A stretch of 64,000 nucleotides of DNA from Paraburkholderia phytofirmans OLGA172. GTDB taxonomy: Bacteria; Pseudomonadota; Gammaproteobacteria; Burkholderiales; Burkholderiaceae. Made by a program: the position numbers and the translations under genes. Where the stretch lies: contig NZ_CP014579.1 in the NCBI RefSeq assembly GCF_001634365.1, positions 992,001 to 1,056,000 on the forward strand, written 5' to 3'. This document shows, piece by piece, positions 36,060 through 45,137 of this stretch. Within the stretch, counting starts at the first letter, position 1, and the number at the start of each line of letters is the position of its first letter. Under the pieces are notes generated by a model that did no database searches, had not been told where the DNA came from, and saw only the letters and a program-made list of their open reading frames with translations.

Positions 36060-36394
36060 TGCTTCCGCCCCAAATAAAGACCTTGACAATCTGCAGTACG
36101 ACAGTAATACTGATTTCTGCAGTGTGATCGACCTGCAGATTATAGCGGATGCCGACACCGTCGGGTCTGATCCGATGTAACTGGCAAGGGCAGAAGCTCG
36201 TGCCGCGCAGGACGGGATGTCCCCTTTTCCTCTGTTCAGCGGAAAACGCGAACCGGAATTCACACTAAACGGAACGGCATTGCTGGCTCGGCCAATCGCG
36301 GAGCTTTGATGTCAGGTCAACATACGCCGAAGGCCGCCATTTGGCCGCGCGGCACCCAGGACAAGGCCAACACTGGGTAACGGGAGTAAACGCA
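36060..36394. other. Divergent control region of the TetR cluster
   Basis: About 335 bases holding the operator described at 36088-36141 and the promoters for both directions. No gene. Confidence 0.5.
36088..36141. promoter_or_regulatory. Probable TetR operator with overlapping promoters
   Basis: AATCTGCAG at 36088-36096 faces CTGCAGATT at 36133-36141. Between them lies a perfect palindrome CAGTA-A-TACTG (36102-36112), with a further CAGTA half-site at 36094-36098. On the plus strand TTGACA (36083-36088) and TAATAC (36105-36110) are 16 bases apart. On the minus strand TATAAT occupies 36144-36139. The repeats thus cover promoters in both directions, as expected for an autoregulating TetR protein. 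Confidence 0.7.
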
Positions 36395-37123
36395 ATGAGT
36401 ACCCTGCTCGAAGACGCAGTCAAAGCACATGGTGGTTTGGAAAACTGGAAGAAGATTCGTTCCGCCTCTCTCAAACTCGACATAGCTGGAGCGATTTGGG
36501 GATTCAAAGGCCAGCCGGACATGTTCAGGAACATCGAACTGGCTGTGGATCTGGATCCGGTAACACAGCACGTCGCGATGTCGTCACCTGACGGTGGCTG
36601 GAAAGGCGATTTCGCTCCGGACCGGATTGCGATCACAAACCTTCATGAAGATGCTGTCGAAGAGCGCCACGCACCGCGAACCGCGTTCGACGGCCATACG
36701 CAAATGACACCGTGGGACCGCCTGCATGCGTTGTACTTTTGCAGCTACGCCCTGTGGAGCTATCTGACGATCCCGTTTCTCTACACCTATCCGGGCTTCC
36801 AGACGGAAGAGCTGTCCACGTGGCAGGAAAACGGCGAGACGTGGCGGCGGCTGAAAGTCACGTTTCCGGACGCGGTCACCAGCCATAGCCGGGAGCAGAT
36901 CTCCTATTTCGGCGAGGATGGCTTGCTGCGCCGCCACGACTATACGGTGGATGTGATGGGCGGTGCGCGGGGTGCGAACTATGCGTCGAACTATCGCGAC
37001 GTAGGCGGCATCCTGGTGCCGATGTCGCGACGCGTGTTTGCCTACGACGACGCCGGACGAAAGATCGATGAACCGCTGCTGGTCTCCATCGACTTTCACG
37101 ACATTGCGTGGAGCACGGAATAG
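36395..37123 (+). CDS. Conserved protein of unknown function
   Basis: 242 residues with no signal peptide and no membrane segment. I do not recognise a named domain. The sequence is rich in Trp and aromatic residues (GAIWGFKGQPDMFRNIELAVDLD; SYALWSYLTIPFLYTYPGFQ), with repeated beta-like segments such as GETWRRLKVTFPDAV and EQISYFGEDGLLRRHDYTVDVM. This resembles lipid- or polyketide-binding beta folds, but that is only an impression. The ATG at 36395 has GGGAG upstream. It is divergent from TetR and precedes the IS scar, SDR and GST, so it probably belongs to the same detoxification or catabolic unit. Confidence 0.7.
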   Translation: MSTLLEDAVKAHGGLENWKKIRSASLKLDIAGAIWGFKGQPDMFRNIELAVDLDPVTQHVAMSSPDGGWKGDFAPDRIAITNLHEDAVEERHAPRTAFDGHTQMTPWDRLHALYFCSYALWSYLTIPFLYTYPGFQTEELSTWQENGETWRRLKVTFPDAVTSHSREQISYFGEDGLLRRHDYTVDVMGGARGANYASNYRDVGGILVPMSRRVFAYDDAGRKIDEPLLVSIDFHDIAWSTE

Positions 37124-37265
37124 GCCCGTACGTTGAACATCGCGTCAATCGCAGTCTTCCTCGCATCGAAGGACGCGCGATGGATCACGGGCGAACATCT
37201 TATTGCTAGGGGATGCTAACAATCAACGAATTGTGTTTACATCCTGATTTTTATGGGAGATCAGG

Positions 37266-37535
37266 ATGGTTCGCTGGCTGATGAGCGACGCGCAATGGAC
37301 CATGATCGACCATCTGTTGTCAGGCAAGGCAAGCGATCCGGGACGCACGGCGGCAGACAATCGTCTGTTTGTCGAGGCGTGCTATGGATCTCTCGTACTG
37401 GCGCACCAACATTCAGCCGGCGCCCAAAAAAGCGGGGCCGCAGGCACTTGGGCGGTCACGGGGAGGATTGAGCACGAAACTGCATGTCGCAGCCGACGCA
37501 CAGGGCAATCCGCTGCGCGTCATATTGAGTTTGCT
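37266..37535 (+). pseudogene. IS5-family transposase remnant
   Basis: The N-terminal piece [20 protein letters not shown]...DNRLFVEA is in one frame, [10 protein letters not shown] in a second, and [20 protein letters not shown] in a third. Together they follow the order of an IS5-group transposase but with at least two frame changes and loss of most of the catalytic half. The scar interrupts the spacing between the conserved protein at 36395 and the SDR gene, and about 180 bases after it the SDR begins. Terminal inverted repeats were not identified. Confidence 0.82.
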
Positions 37536-37714
37536 CCACTTAGCTTTGCACTTTGTGTCGCGAGGGTGCCGTTCCGGCTGGTCAACCATGTCCGCAACGT
37601 TACAGAGCGTGGCATCCGCTACGTCTTGGGGTCGCGCTTGCACTTCGCAGTCGATTCGTTGTTCGCGAACAGTTCGAAGCGCCGCCGAAGTTCATTTCGG
37701 AAAAGAAAGTATCC

Positions 37715-38482
37715 ATGTCTATCAATGAAGAAACGTCGGTCTCGGACCGCCTGAAGGCGGTGGTCATCGGAGTGGGGCCGGAGCAAGGGCTGGGCGCGGG
37801 CCTGTCTCGCCGATTCGCGGCAGAGGGGCGTCACGTCGTCATCGCGGGGCGCACCGAAGCGAAGATCGAACGGGTACGCGAGAGCATTGTCGAGGCGGGC
37901 GGCTCGGCGAGCACGGTCGTTATGGACGTGACCAGCGAAGCGGATGTGATCCGGTTGTTCGACATCGCGATGCAGGTAGACGAACATGGCGGCAGTGCCG
38001 ACCTCATTGCCTATAACGCAGGCAACAACCAGCCTCTGGATCTGCGGACGATGGAAGCGGACGTCTTCGAATCGTTCTGGCGGCTCAACTGTTTTGGCGG
38101 GTTTCTCGTGGGTCGCGAGGCCGCACGCCGCTTTGCGCCCCTCGGCCGCGGGTCGATTCTTTTCAGCGGGGCGACGGGCGCGCTTCGAGGCATGCCAAAC
38201 TTCGCCCACTTCGCATCGAGCAAGGCCGGCTTGCGCATGCTCGCTCAAAGCATGGCGCGCGAATTCGGCCCGCTCGGCCTGCACGTCGCCCATGTCGTGA
38301 TCGACGGTGGCATCGACGGAGAACGGGTGCATACGCGCTTCACTGAGCATGTCAAGCAGAAGGGCGTCGACGGACTGCTCGATATCGACGCCATTGCCGA
38401 CGCATTCTGGTCACTTCACCGCCAGCACCGTTCGGCGTGGACGCACGAGCTCGATCTGCGCCCTTTCAAGGAAGCGTTCTAA
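37715..38482 (+). CDS. Short-chain dehydrogenase/reductase-like protein with Tyr to Phe at the active site
   Basis: 255 residues with the Rossmann start [21 protein letters not shown], the YNAGN (NNAG-like) motif and the catalytic Ser region [13 protein letters not shown]. The YxxxK position reads FASSK, so the catalytic Tyr is Phe. The paralogue at 50169 has the same change (FAGAK), and both end in a shared RSAW(T)-x-E-(F/L)-D-(L/I)-RP block. Either the subfamily uses another acid or it is not a classical reductase. The ATG at 37715 was chosen by similarity. It precedes a GST gene by about 40 bases. Confidence 0.85.
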   Translation: MSINEETSVSDRLKAVVIGVGPEQGLGAGLSRRFAAEGRHVVIAGRTEAKIERVRESIVEAGGSASTVVMDVTSEADVIRLFDIAMQVDEHGGSADLIAYNAGNNQPLDLRTMEADVFESFWRLNCFGGFLVGREAARRFAPLGRGSILFSGATGALRGMPNFAHFASSKAGLRMLAQSMAREFGPLGLHVAHVVIDGGIDGERVHTRFTEHVKQKGVDGLLDIDAIADAFWSLHRQHRSAWTHELDLRPFKEAF

Positions 38483-38524
38483 ACGATAGTGAACCTCAAC
38501 AGAGTCAATCTCGAAGAGTCAACA

Positions 38525-39139
38525 ATGAAGCTTATCGGTCCATGGTTTTCCGGCTATACCCGTCGGGTCGGCATCACGCTAAAGCTGCTCGGCATGCCGT
38601 TCGAGCACCTGCCCTATCACGCCTATGAGCAGAAGGATCTTATCCGTCCGTTCAGCCCGATGGTGAAGGTGCCGGCGCTCGCGCTCGACGACGGCACGGT
38701 TCTCTACGACAGCACAAGCATCATCGAATATCTGCACGAAGAAGTCGGAGCAGAACGCGCATTGCTCGCGCCCTCCGGCGCGAATCGACGCGACGCATTG
38801 CAGTTCATCGGCATCGCGTCCGCGATCTACGGAAAGCTCAGCGATATGTATGACGAGTCGATCCGTCCGCCCGAGCATCAGATCGCCACGATTGTCGAAT
38901 CGCTGCGCGAGCAGGCGCTGGCGGGATTTCAGATGCTCGAGTCGAGGGCCGGTAACGGCTGGCTGGTGGACGACGCGCTGTCTCAAGCCGACGTGATGGT
39001 CGTGATCACCTGGCAGTCCGCGTCATTGGCATTCATGCCCGATGTCATTCATCCGGCTGCCTTCCCCAAGCTTGCCCGACTGGCCGAGCGCGCGATGGAA
39101 TTGGACGCGTTCTCCAGCACGCTACCTTTCAGGGGATAG
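38525..39139 (+). CDS. Glutathione S-transferase
   Basis: 204 residues. The thioredoxin-fold N-terminal domain has MKLIGPWFSGYTRRVGITLKLLGMPFE (active-site Ser/Tyr region), cis-Pro in VKVPALALDDG and the glutathione-binding DSTSIIEYL. An all-alpha C-terminal domain follows (ALAGFQMLESR...DDALSQADVMV). It conjugates or isomerises electrophiles with glutathione; the substrate is unknown. The ATG at 38525 fits the domain start, while a GTG at 38489 is a weak alternative. It is likely co-transcribed with the SDR. It converges with the TPR glycosyltransferase gene. Confidence 0.9.
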   Translation: MKLIGPWFSGYTRRVGITLKLLGMPFEHLPYHAYEQKDLIRPFSPMVKVPALALDDGTVLYDSTSIIEYLHEEVGAERALLAPSGANRRDALQFIGIASAIYGKLSDMYDESIRPPEHQIATIVESLREQALAGFQMLESRAGNGWLVDDALSQADVMVVITWQSASLAFMPDVIHPAAFPKLARLAERAMELDAFSSTLPFRG

Positions 39140-39257
39140 TGACAGCGTGCGCGGAGAGGAAGTCGCGACTCTTGCGAATCGATGCGGTGTGGCGCCGCCC
39201 CGTGGGCGGCCAATCGCCGGTATATCGGGCGTACGATTCGCATGCACTGTCGCGGCT

Positions 39258-40826
39258 TCAGCCGCCCCGCAATGCGTCGATCGCTGCGCGAAGCGCAGCA
39301 ACTACGCCAGTCCAATCGCCTCGCGTCGTTTGTCGAAACAACCGCGTCTTTGCGTACCACGGACTATCGCTTCGATCGAGTTGCCATCTCCAGTCCGGCA
39401 TGAACGGCAAAGCAATCCATACGGGCTTCCCAAGCGCCCCCCCCAAATGCGCCACAGCTGTGTCGACGCTGACGACGAGGTCGAGGCGAGCGATCAGCGC
39501 AGCAGTCTCAGCGAACGTGGTGAGCCGCCCGGAAACATCGCGCAGCACCCCGCGCTGCTCAAGTTGCGCGAGGCACGCGCGATCACTGTCGCGTACATCC
39601 GGTTGCAACGCGAAGAAATCCGCGTCGGCATCGAACACCGGCTTCAGTTGCTCGAGCGAAATGGACCGATTGTGATCATTCAGATGCGTACGGCTTCCCG
39701 ACCACACGATCCCAATGCTCGGCCGTCGGATGGATCCTGTAAAAACATCGTCCCATTGAAGGGCAAGCGCGTCGTCTGCCTGCACATATGGACCGGATAG
39801 TGCGAGATCGGGTGCATGAACCTTGAGCGCAAACGGCAGACTCAGGATTGGAATGTGATAGTCGAAATGTGGCACTTGCCCTGTCTCACCGATGACTTCG
39901 GCCGCACCCCGATAATTTTGGAGGAGCGGCAGCAGGGCATCCTGAACACGCAGCACGACGTGAGCGCCAGCTGCACTGAGCCGATCCACGAAGCGCACGA
40001 ATTGCAGCGTGTCGCCGAACCCCTGCTCATGATGAACGAGCATTGTCCTGCCACCTATCGGTTGGGTGCCGGTCCATAGGGTGTTCTGCGGAAAACCGTG
40101 GCTGCAGGTGCCATCGCGCCAACGCCATTCGTATTCGCGCCAGCCGTGTTCGAATTCTCCGAGCAGCAAATTCGTCTGAGCTCGATTGGTGCGTGCGCCG
40201 GCGTCGTTCGGATCGATCGAAAGCGCCTTCTTGAATTGAAGCAATGCCTCATCAAATTGCCCGATATCTCGCAACGCGACCCCGAGATTAACGTATGCGC
40301 GTACGAAACGCGGCTTGAGCGCGATCGCCTGCCGGTAGGCATCTAGTTCGTCCTCATAGCGCGCCATCGTACCGAGCAGCGTTCCTCGGTTGTAATGCGC
40401 TTCGGCTGATTGTGGCTGGGTCTTGCACAGATGCACCAACACATCGAGTGCCCGCTGCGATTCGCCAAGCTGTATCAGCGACATTGCGACACCATGCAAT
40501 GAGGCGGCATGGTTAGGAAACTGGGTCAGGCAGCGCTCGAACAGCGCTATCGCAGCATCGCGACGCTGCGCCAACTGACACACCTGTGCGGCGAAGTACA
40601 GTTGATCCATAGACATTGACATGTGCACCGATGCCTGCACCAGGTACTCCGCTGCGCATGCATGATCGCCCTGGTTGGCGGCGATATAACCGAGGCCTGC
40701 AAGAGCTTCGCCGTGGTCGGGGACGCTCGCCAGAATGCCGCGCAGCAAACCTGCGGCATCATCGAGCCGACCGGCCATGAGGTTCTCCTGCGCGGCGGCG
40801 AGAGCGTGTTCAATATCGTGATTCAT
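39258..40826 (-). CDS. TPR-repeat glycosyltransferase-like protein
   Basis: 522 residues. The N-terminal half (about 1-240) is a run of tetratricopeptide repeats (for example AHYNRGTLLGTMARYEDELDAYRQAIALKPRF and PNDAGARTNRAQTNLLLGEF). The C-terminal half resembles glycosyltransferase family 9 (ADP-heptose type), with HHEQGFGDTLQFVRFVDRL and LVVSVDTAVAHLGGALGKPVWIALP. Such fusions modify proteins or surface glycans in many Proteobacteria; the acceptor is unknown. The ATG at 40826 (MNHDIEHAL) was chosen since the upstream frame is unconserved. Confidence 0.85.
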   Translation of the reverse strand: MNHDIEHALAAAQENLMAGRLDDAAGLLRGILASVPDHGEALAGLGYIAANQGDHACAAEYLVQASVHMSMSMDQLYFAAQVCQLAQRRDAAIALFERCLTQFPNHAASLHGVAMSLIQLGESQRALDVLVHLCKTQPQSAEAHYNRGTLLGTMARYEDELDAYRQAIALKPRFVRAYVNLGVALRDIGQFDEALLQFKKALSIDPNDAGARTNRAQTNLLLGEFEHGWREYEWRWRDGTCSHGFPQNTLWTGTQPIGGRTMLVHHEQGFGDTLQFVRFVDRLSAAGAHVVLRVQDALLPLLQNYRGAAEVIGETGQVPHFDYHIPILSLPFALKVHAPDLALSGPYVQADDALALQWDDVFTGSIRRPSIGIVWSGSRTHLNDHNRSISLEQLKPVFDADADFFALQPDVRDSDRACLAQLEQRGVLRDVSGRLTTFAETAALIARLDLVVSVDTAVAHLGGALGKPVWIALPFMPDWRWQLDRSDSPWYAKTRLFRQTTRGDWTGVVAALRAAIDALRGG

Positions 40827-40961
40827 GGCGCTGGGGGCTGGAGCAAAGTGCGATCTGTCGCGGGATTCGAATCGGCTCATTGTACGGGATCGACAACGCT
40901 GCGAGAGATCAGGATGAGGTGAGCGAGATCCCACTGCGACAGTGCGACGGCTTTCCGGATG

Positions 40962-41501
40962 TCAGAACACGTAACCTCGATCATGCCAGTAGTGCCAGTC
41001 AGCGACGGCTACTTGTGTTGGTTCATCGCAGTTCACGGGAACGATCTGGGCCAGGGGTGCCACCACGTCACGTTGGCCCCACCGAACCCAGACGAAGATG
41101 CCAACCCGACACAGGTCTTCATGAGCGAGTCCTGTGACCGAGACGTGTTCACCCGGGCGCAGCGGTGAAGAGGCCATTGCCTTGCGAATGCTGGCCTCGA
41201 ATGGAAACGAGAGCTGTTCTTCCAGATAGCAGTGCCACGACGTCGCCCGCTCTTCCTCGGTATAGGCGTCGACGACCACCTCCATCTCAATGCGATGTTC
41301 ACGTTCCGCGTTGATTTTGGGCTTGTACCAGAGCGCGAAGCCGGTGCGATCCCAGTATAGACATTTGACTTTCGAGCGACCCCGGCCGACGAACACGAAC
41401 AGATTGCCCGAGACAGGGTTCTGGGCAAGCAGCGGTTCGACCAGATATGACAGCCCATCAATCGATTTGCTGTTGTTACGATGGCTACACCTTTGCACCA
41501 C
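40962..41501 (-). CDS. Chimeric frame: IS66 TnpB fragment fused to a CcbP-like calcium-binding protein
   Basis: One open frame of 179 codons. Residues about 10-60 are an IS66 Orf2/TnpB piece (SKSIDGLSYLVEPLLAQNPV; LFVFVGRGRSKVKCLYWDR; FALWYK). From about residue 61 the frame turns into a CcbP-type protein (PF11535 as I recall it), with REHRIEMEVVVDAYTEEER, SWHCYLEEQLSFPFEA and the acidic C-terminal half. The CcbP domain seems to begin at its natural N-terminus, so the insertion lies just before its first residues. An internal ATG at 41285 would give a 107-residue CcbP-like protein lacking the first few residues. Whether the fused or the short form is made is unknown. Confidence 0.72.
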   Translation of the reverse strand: MVQRCSHRNNSKSIDGLSYLVEPLLAQNPVSGNLFVFVGRGRSKVKCLYWDRTGFALWYKPKINAEREHRIEMEVVVDAYTEEERATSWHCYLEEQLSFPFEASIRKAMASSPLRPGEHVSVTGLAHEDLCRVGIFVWVRWGQRDVVAPLAQIVPVNCDEPTQVAVADWHYWHDRGYVF

Positions 41502-41543
41502 GCGTAGGTGCGTTCAAGACGGGATGCGCTGACGGATACGTCG

Positions 41544-41570
41544 AAAAAAAGCCCATCCAGACGGACGGGC
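41544..41570 (-). terminator. Rho-independent terminator (minus strand)
   Basis: Read on the minus strand, GCCCGTCC (41570-41563) pairs with GGATGGGC (41558-41551) around GTCT, with one G-T-type mismatch, followed by seven T (41550-41544). It lies about 250 bases after the porin stop and is the likely end of that transcript. The rest of 41571-41815 holds no gene, only a small GCCCTG-AGA-CAGGGC hairpin near 41774. Confidence 0.78.
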
Positions 41571-41815
41571 CAAATTGTTGCTCGGAGAAAGTCGCGTCAG
41601 CGCAAGTGTCCGCGGACTCTCGCTCCGCATTCACTGCGCCGTGACCGCCGTTTCGTCTGGACCCGCGACGAGAATCCCGACACATCTGGACGTGACCGTT
41701 CCAATCAAACTGTATCGGTCGTACCCAGATGAATTTGCACCGGCGGGTGCTTTTGCCGGCGCACACTGCTGTTGCGCCCTGAGACAGGGCTAAACCGGTT
41801 CGGTTTCAGGCTTCC

Positions 41816-42988
41816 TTAGAAGCGCGTGCGCAACCCGACCGTGCCGACCACCTGGTTCGCCGTCGACGACGCACCACCCGAAGTATTAATGAAGGCGACA
41901 ACGTTTTGGCCGATTGCGTGCTGATACATGCCTTCGGCGTAAACATCCGTGCGCTTGGAAAGCGCGTAGACAGCTTGCAGGTTGACCTGATTCCACTTCG
42001 GATCCATGCCGTACCGCGTACCGGTCGCATTGAACGCACCTGACAGATGGGCATCGGTGTACGTGTCAGTGATACCCAGTGTAACCGCCGGTGTCAGCGT
42101 GTACTTGGCGTTCAGTTCATAGTTGTTGAAGCGCTGCGAACCATTGTTGAGGTTGAACGATTGCGTGCCCTGATAAAAACTGTTCGTGTACACGAAGCCG
42201 ACCACTGCCGGGCCGAAGGTGTAGTTCAGACCCGCGCCGATCGTGCGCTGAACGTTCGCCCCGAACCTGAAGCCTGCAGTCTGGGCAGGCGCTTCGCCGA
42301 GGTCAACTGCGCCGCTGGTGTTCGCCTGGGGGGCAGCGCCGTTGCCGTTGATCTGCAGGTAGCCAGCGGCCATCTTGAACGGGCCAAAGTCGTAGCTTGC
42401 GCCCGCGCTGTAAGCACGGTTCAGCGTGAAGTCCGTGTTGTTCGAGAACGCGTAGAGGCCGCCGAACTTCAGGCCCGCATAATTGCTGCTCATGTACTTG
42501 ACCGCGTTGTTCATCCGCAGCGTGTGGTTCAGGTTGTCGTTGTCGAACGGGTGCGCGAAGCCCGTGTCGCCGAACGTGCCGGCCGTACCGGATAGCGGTG
42601 CCACGAAGTCCACCAGCGAGTCATACTGGCGGCCCAGCGTCACCGTACCGAACTCGCTGCTCGTCAGGCCGACAAACGCCTGACGACCAAACAGCCGGCT
42701 ATTCTGCCCGAGCTTGCCGCTCTGCACGTTGAAGCCGTTTTCCAGCACGAAAATGGCCTTCAGGCCGCCACCGAGGTCCTCGGCGCCGCGCAGACCGAAC
42801 CGGCTGCCGTTGACGGTGCCGCTAGTCGCCTGAAAAAGGCTGCCGTGCGAAGTGGCGGAGGTCTTGACGTTGTTGGTATACATCAGACCGGCATCGATCA
42901 GGCCGTACAGGGTGACCGAACTCTGTGCATGGGCGGCCGATGCGGCAAGTGCAGCGGATACGGCGAGGGCGACGGGGATTTTTTTCAT
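41816..42988 (-). CDS. Gram-negative trimeric porin (second in the window)
   Basis: 390 residues. The signal peptide MKKIPVALAVSAALAASAAHA is followed by QSSVTLYGLIDAGLMYTNN, the family start. GSRFGLRGAEDLGGGLKAIFVLENGFN, FGRQAFVGLTSSEFGTVTLGRQYDS and the C-terminal Phe (VGTVGLRTRF) complete the general porin pattern. It shares the fold and many blocks with the porin at 11960 but is clearly a different paralogue. It stands alone, flanked on both sides by IS66 scars. Confidence 0.95.
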   Translation of the reverse strand: MKKIPVALAVSAALAASAAHAQSSVTLYGLIDAGLMYTNNVKTSATSHGSLFQATSGTVNGSRFGLRGAEDLGGGLKAIFVLENGFNVQSGKLGQNSRLFGRQAFVGLTSSEFGTVTLGRQYDSLVDFVAPLSGTAGTFGDTGFAHPFDNDNLNHTLRMNNAVKYMSSNYAGLKFGGLYAFSNNTDFTLNRAYSAGASYDFGPFKMAAGYLQINGNGAAPQANTSGAVDLGEAPAQTAGFRFGANVQRTIGAGLNYTFGPAVVGFVYTNSFYQGTQSFNLNNGSQRFNNYELNAKYTLTPAVTLGITDTYTDAHLSGAFNATGTRYGMDPKWNQVNLQAVYALSKRTDVYAEGMYQHAIGQNVVAFINTSGGASSTANQVVGTVGLRTRF

Positions 42989-43219
42989 GATTTAACTCTA
43001 GCGGGTTGGGATTCAGACCGAAAACAGCGGCGCGAGTATAGAAGGCACGAAGCTGCATGATGTCATTTCCTGGCTGGATTACACCATTGCGTTTTACTGA
43101 GGTAATTCGTCATAATTTCGAAACAATTTTGATGAAGTCCCTGCCAGAAAAGGCGCGGTGCTGTATGTCATCCCATGCGGGACGCATCTGGGACGAATCG
43201 CCGTTGTATTGAAGCGACG

Positions 43220-43414
43220 GCATCCGGCGTGGAGCAGGTCGGCGACGACCCATGGCAGCAGTTCGTCGACGCGGTTGACTGGATGCTCAGCGATACGAGC
43301 GATGACGTGGCGCAGATAGGCTTCGGGATCGAGGCCATTCAGTTTGGCTGCACCGGCCAGGGTGTAGATTGCGGCGCCGCGTTCGGCGGCGTTGTTGTCG
43401 ATCTCGAGGCCGCC
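43220..43414 (-). pseudogene. IS66 TnpC transposase remnant (C-terminal, with internal deletion)
   Basis: The frame reads [13 protein letters not shown] directly followed by [20 protein letters not shown] and [12 protein letters not shown]. In an intact IS66 TnpC these two blocks are separated by about 30 residues (the RNWLFAGS region), so there is an in-frame internal deletion as well as loss of everything upstream. It lies downstream of the TnpB remnant in the order expected for one decayed IS66 copy. Confidence 0.85.
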
Positions 43415-43532
43415 ATCACGTACCGGCGAATGACCTATACGAGTGGCCGGAGCAACGCACTGCACTGGCCGACCCAGTCCGCGAGTGTCGAACGGTTGAG
43501 CTCCACGCCGTCGCGCGCGTTGTCACATACGT

Positions 43533-44015
43533 TTACAAAGCGCTGCAGGGTCGGGTTGCATCGACAGGCTGTCGCCAGTCGAATCCTTCGAGCAGAAGGC
43601 CGAGTTGTGCACTGGTCAGCGAAACAATACCACCGTCAGCACGAGGCCACGCAAAGCGCCTACGCTCCAGGAGTTTGGCGAACAGGCATAGCTCGCCGTC
43701 ACGCCAGTACAGGCATTTGATGAGGTCACATTCGCGACCGTCGACACCGAGCCATCCTTCTGTGAGGTTCCAGCCGAAAAGACCGGTTTCCCGAATGTTC
43801 AGCAGCGAATCCTTCGGCCCTATGCTCGAAAATCCGACAATGGGGGGCGTGTAGTTGAACGGATTGAAGAAGCTATACGGCGCCAGGTTGGCGACGCCAT
43901 TGGCATCCCGCGTCGAAATCCAGCCGATTGGCCGCGGGCCAAAAATCGCATTGAACGGGTCATGCGGAAGTCCGTGACCACAGGCACACTCGCGACGGTA
44001 GCTATCTGATGTTCG
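43533..44015 (-). pseudogene. Chimeric remnant: flavin reductase-family fragment fused to an IS66 TnpB tail
   Basis: The frame is open from 44015 to a TAA at 43533 (160 codons) but has no ATG, GTG or TTG. The first part, GHGLPHDPFNAIFGPRPIGW, then STRDANGVANLAPYSFFNPF and GFSSIGPKDSLLNIRETGLFGWNL, is the N-terminal half of a flavin reductase-like FMN-binding protein (PF01613/DIM6 type). After a junction near 43745-43785 it becomes the TnpB C-terminus: KCLYWRDGELCLFAKLLER, then RRFAWPRADGGIVSL and GLLLEGFDWR. The IS66 element therefore inserted in, or recombined with, the flavoprotein gene and then decayed. Its start region is also lost. Confidence 0.82.
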
Positions 44016-44064
44016 CTATACGCACCACCGTCGAGCAACAGGTTCTGGCCGATAGGGGAGAGGG

Positions 44065-44397
44065 TTATTGATTGTCACATTGTGCTTTGCAGCCCCGCTC
44101 ATAGATCACGCGCCCTACATCGGTGAGCGCGACTTGTGTTCTATCGCGAATCAGGAGCGGCTGGCCAATTTCTTCCTCGAGTTGGCGCACCATCTTGCTG
44201 ATAGTCGATTGGGTAACAAACACCGCGGACGCGGCCTGTGTGAAGTTGCCAAGGCGCACGGTCCGGACGAAATAGCGCAAAGTACGGATATCAAAGGAAA
44301 TGTTCGCGGCGGCTTGGCATGAAAAAAGTGACTGCCAAGTATGGTAATAAGTCGTATTTGAAATGATCAAGTTTTCTCTAAACTCTCTTAAGTGCAC
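44065..44397 (-). pseudogene. LysR-type regulator, truncated to the DNA-binding domain
   Basis: 110 codons that end right after the helix-turn-helix domain: FDIRTLRYFVRTVRLGNFTQ, AVFVTQSTISKMVRQLEEEIG, LLIRDRTQVALTDVGRVIYE. A full LysR protein has about 300 residues, so the effector domain is missing. The stop follows the unrelated CKAQCDNQ tail. No good start codon precedes FDIRTLRYF; the frame start at 44397 is not convincing. This stub was probably the divergent regulator of the CoA-transferase relic at 44464. Confidence 0.8.
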
Positions 44398-44463
44398 GAT
44401 CTGATCACACGCGACAGATCAGATTGCACTCGTCGGCAACGAGGGAGCGCCGTAACAAAGGAG

Positions 44464-44979
44464 ATGGAAGTGCTAGAGAAGCGCATTCGCATACCACGCC
44501 TTCGCGAGAAGGTTGCGACCGCGGAGGCAGCAGCATTGTTGTTCCCTGATGGTATGACCGTCGCAGCGAGCCGCTTCGGTGCTGCCGGTGATTGCAAGCT
44601 GGTCCCGCGTGCTTTGGCTGCGCGGGCGCAAGATGGACTGCGCATTACGCTAATGACGGGAGCATCAACAGGCTACGCCATTGATGGCGTGCTTGCTGAA
44701 GCTCGTGCCATTCGTCGGCGCATACCGTACCAGAATGACAAGATCCTCGGAAACCAGATCAATGCCGACGCCGCGTCCCCATCGCGAGCCTATCTGCTTA
44801 CGGCGCCAGAGCAACGCATCGGGCACACGTTTATATCCGCTCCGCTGCACCGGGAGGCATTGCACGACTATGTGGCGCAAGCGTGTATTCGCGGCGGCCA
44901 AACACCGCATCTGATCGGAAATGCGCTCGCGTGGCATGCACGCTGCCGCGAGCATGGCACCATGGACCGTCAACTGTGA
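44464..44979 (+). pseudogene. Acetyl-CoA hydrolase/CoA-transferase family gene with a large internal deletion
   Basis: The N-terminal part RIRIPRLREKVATAEAAALL, FPDGMTVAASRFGAAGDCK and LRITLMTGASTGYAIDGVLAEA matches the start of the acetyl-CoA hydrolase / succinyl-CoA:CoA transferase family. After about 110 codons the frame jumps to sequence like the very end of the family, REALHDYVAQACIRGGQTPH and LAWHARCREHGTM. About 170 codons remain of roughly 500. The frame is preserved, but the catalytic Glu region is gone, so no enzyme can be made. The start is ATG 44464 or GTG 44470 (AAGGAG favours the latter). Confidence 0.8.
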
Positions 44980-45137
44980 CTTCGTTTTCGCGGTCAAGCC
45001 AGCGCTAACGGAAACCTGAAAGGATCGGTGTCCGGAACACTATTACATGCCCGCAGCACGGTGACGATAGTCGGGTAGAGACGAATCGTTACCTGCAGTG
45101 GCCTAAATTAAGCGAAATTCTGCTTGGGAGAAAATTC

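Noticed and set aside
37266..37754. An intact 162-codon gene
   Set aside because: Only the first 40 codons resemble an IS5 transposase; the rest is out of frame with the transposase pieces that follow.
45024..45043. A fourth copy of the TAGGTGT-type operator before etfB (TCGGTGTCCGGAACACTA)
   Set aside because: The arms are spaced five bases apart instead of four, the outer bases do not match and no -10 overlaps it, so I do not count it as part of the module set.
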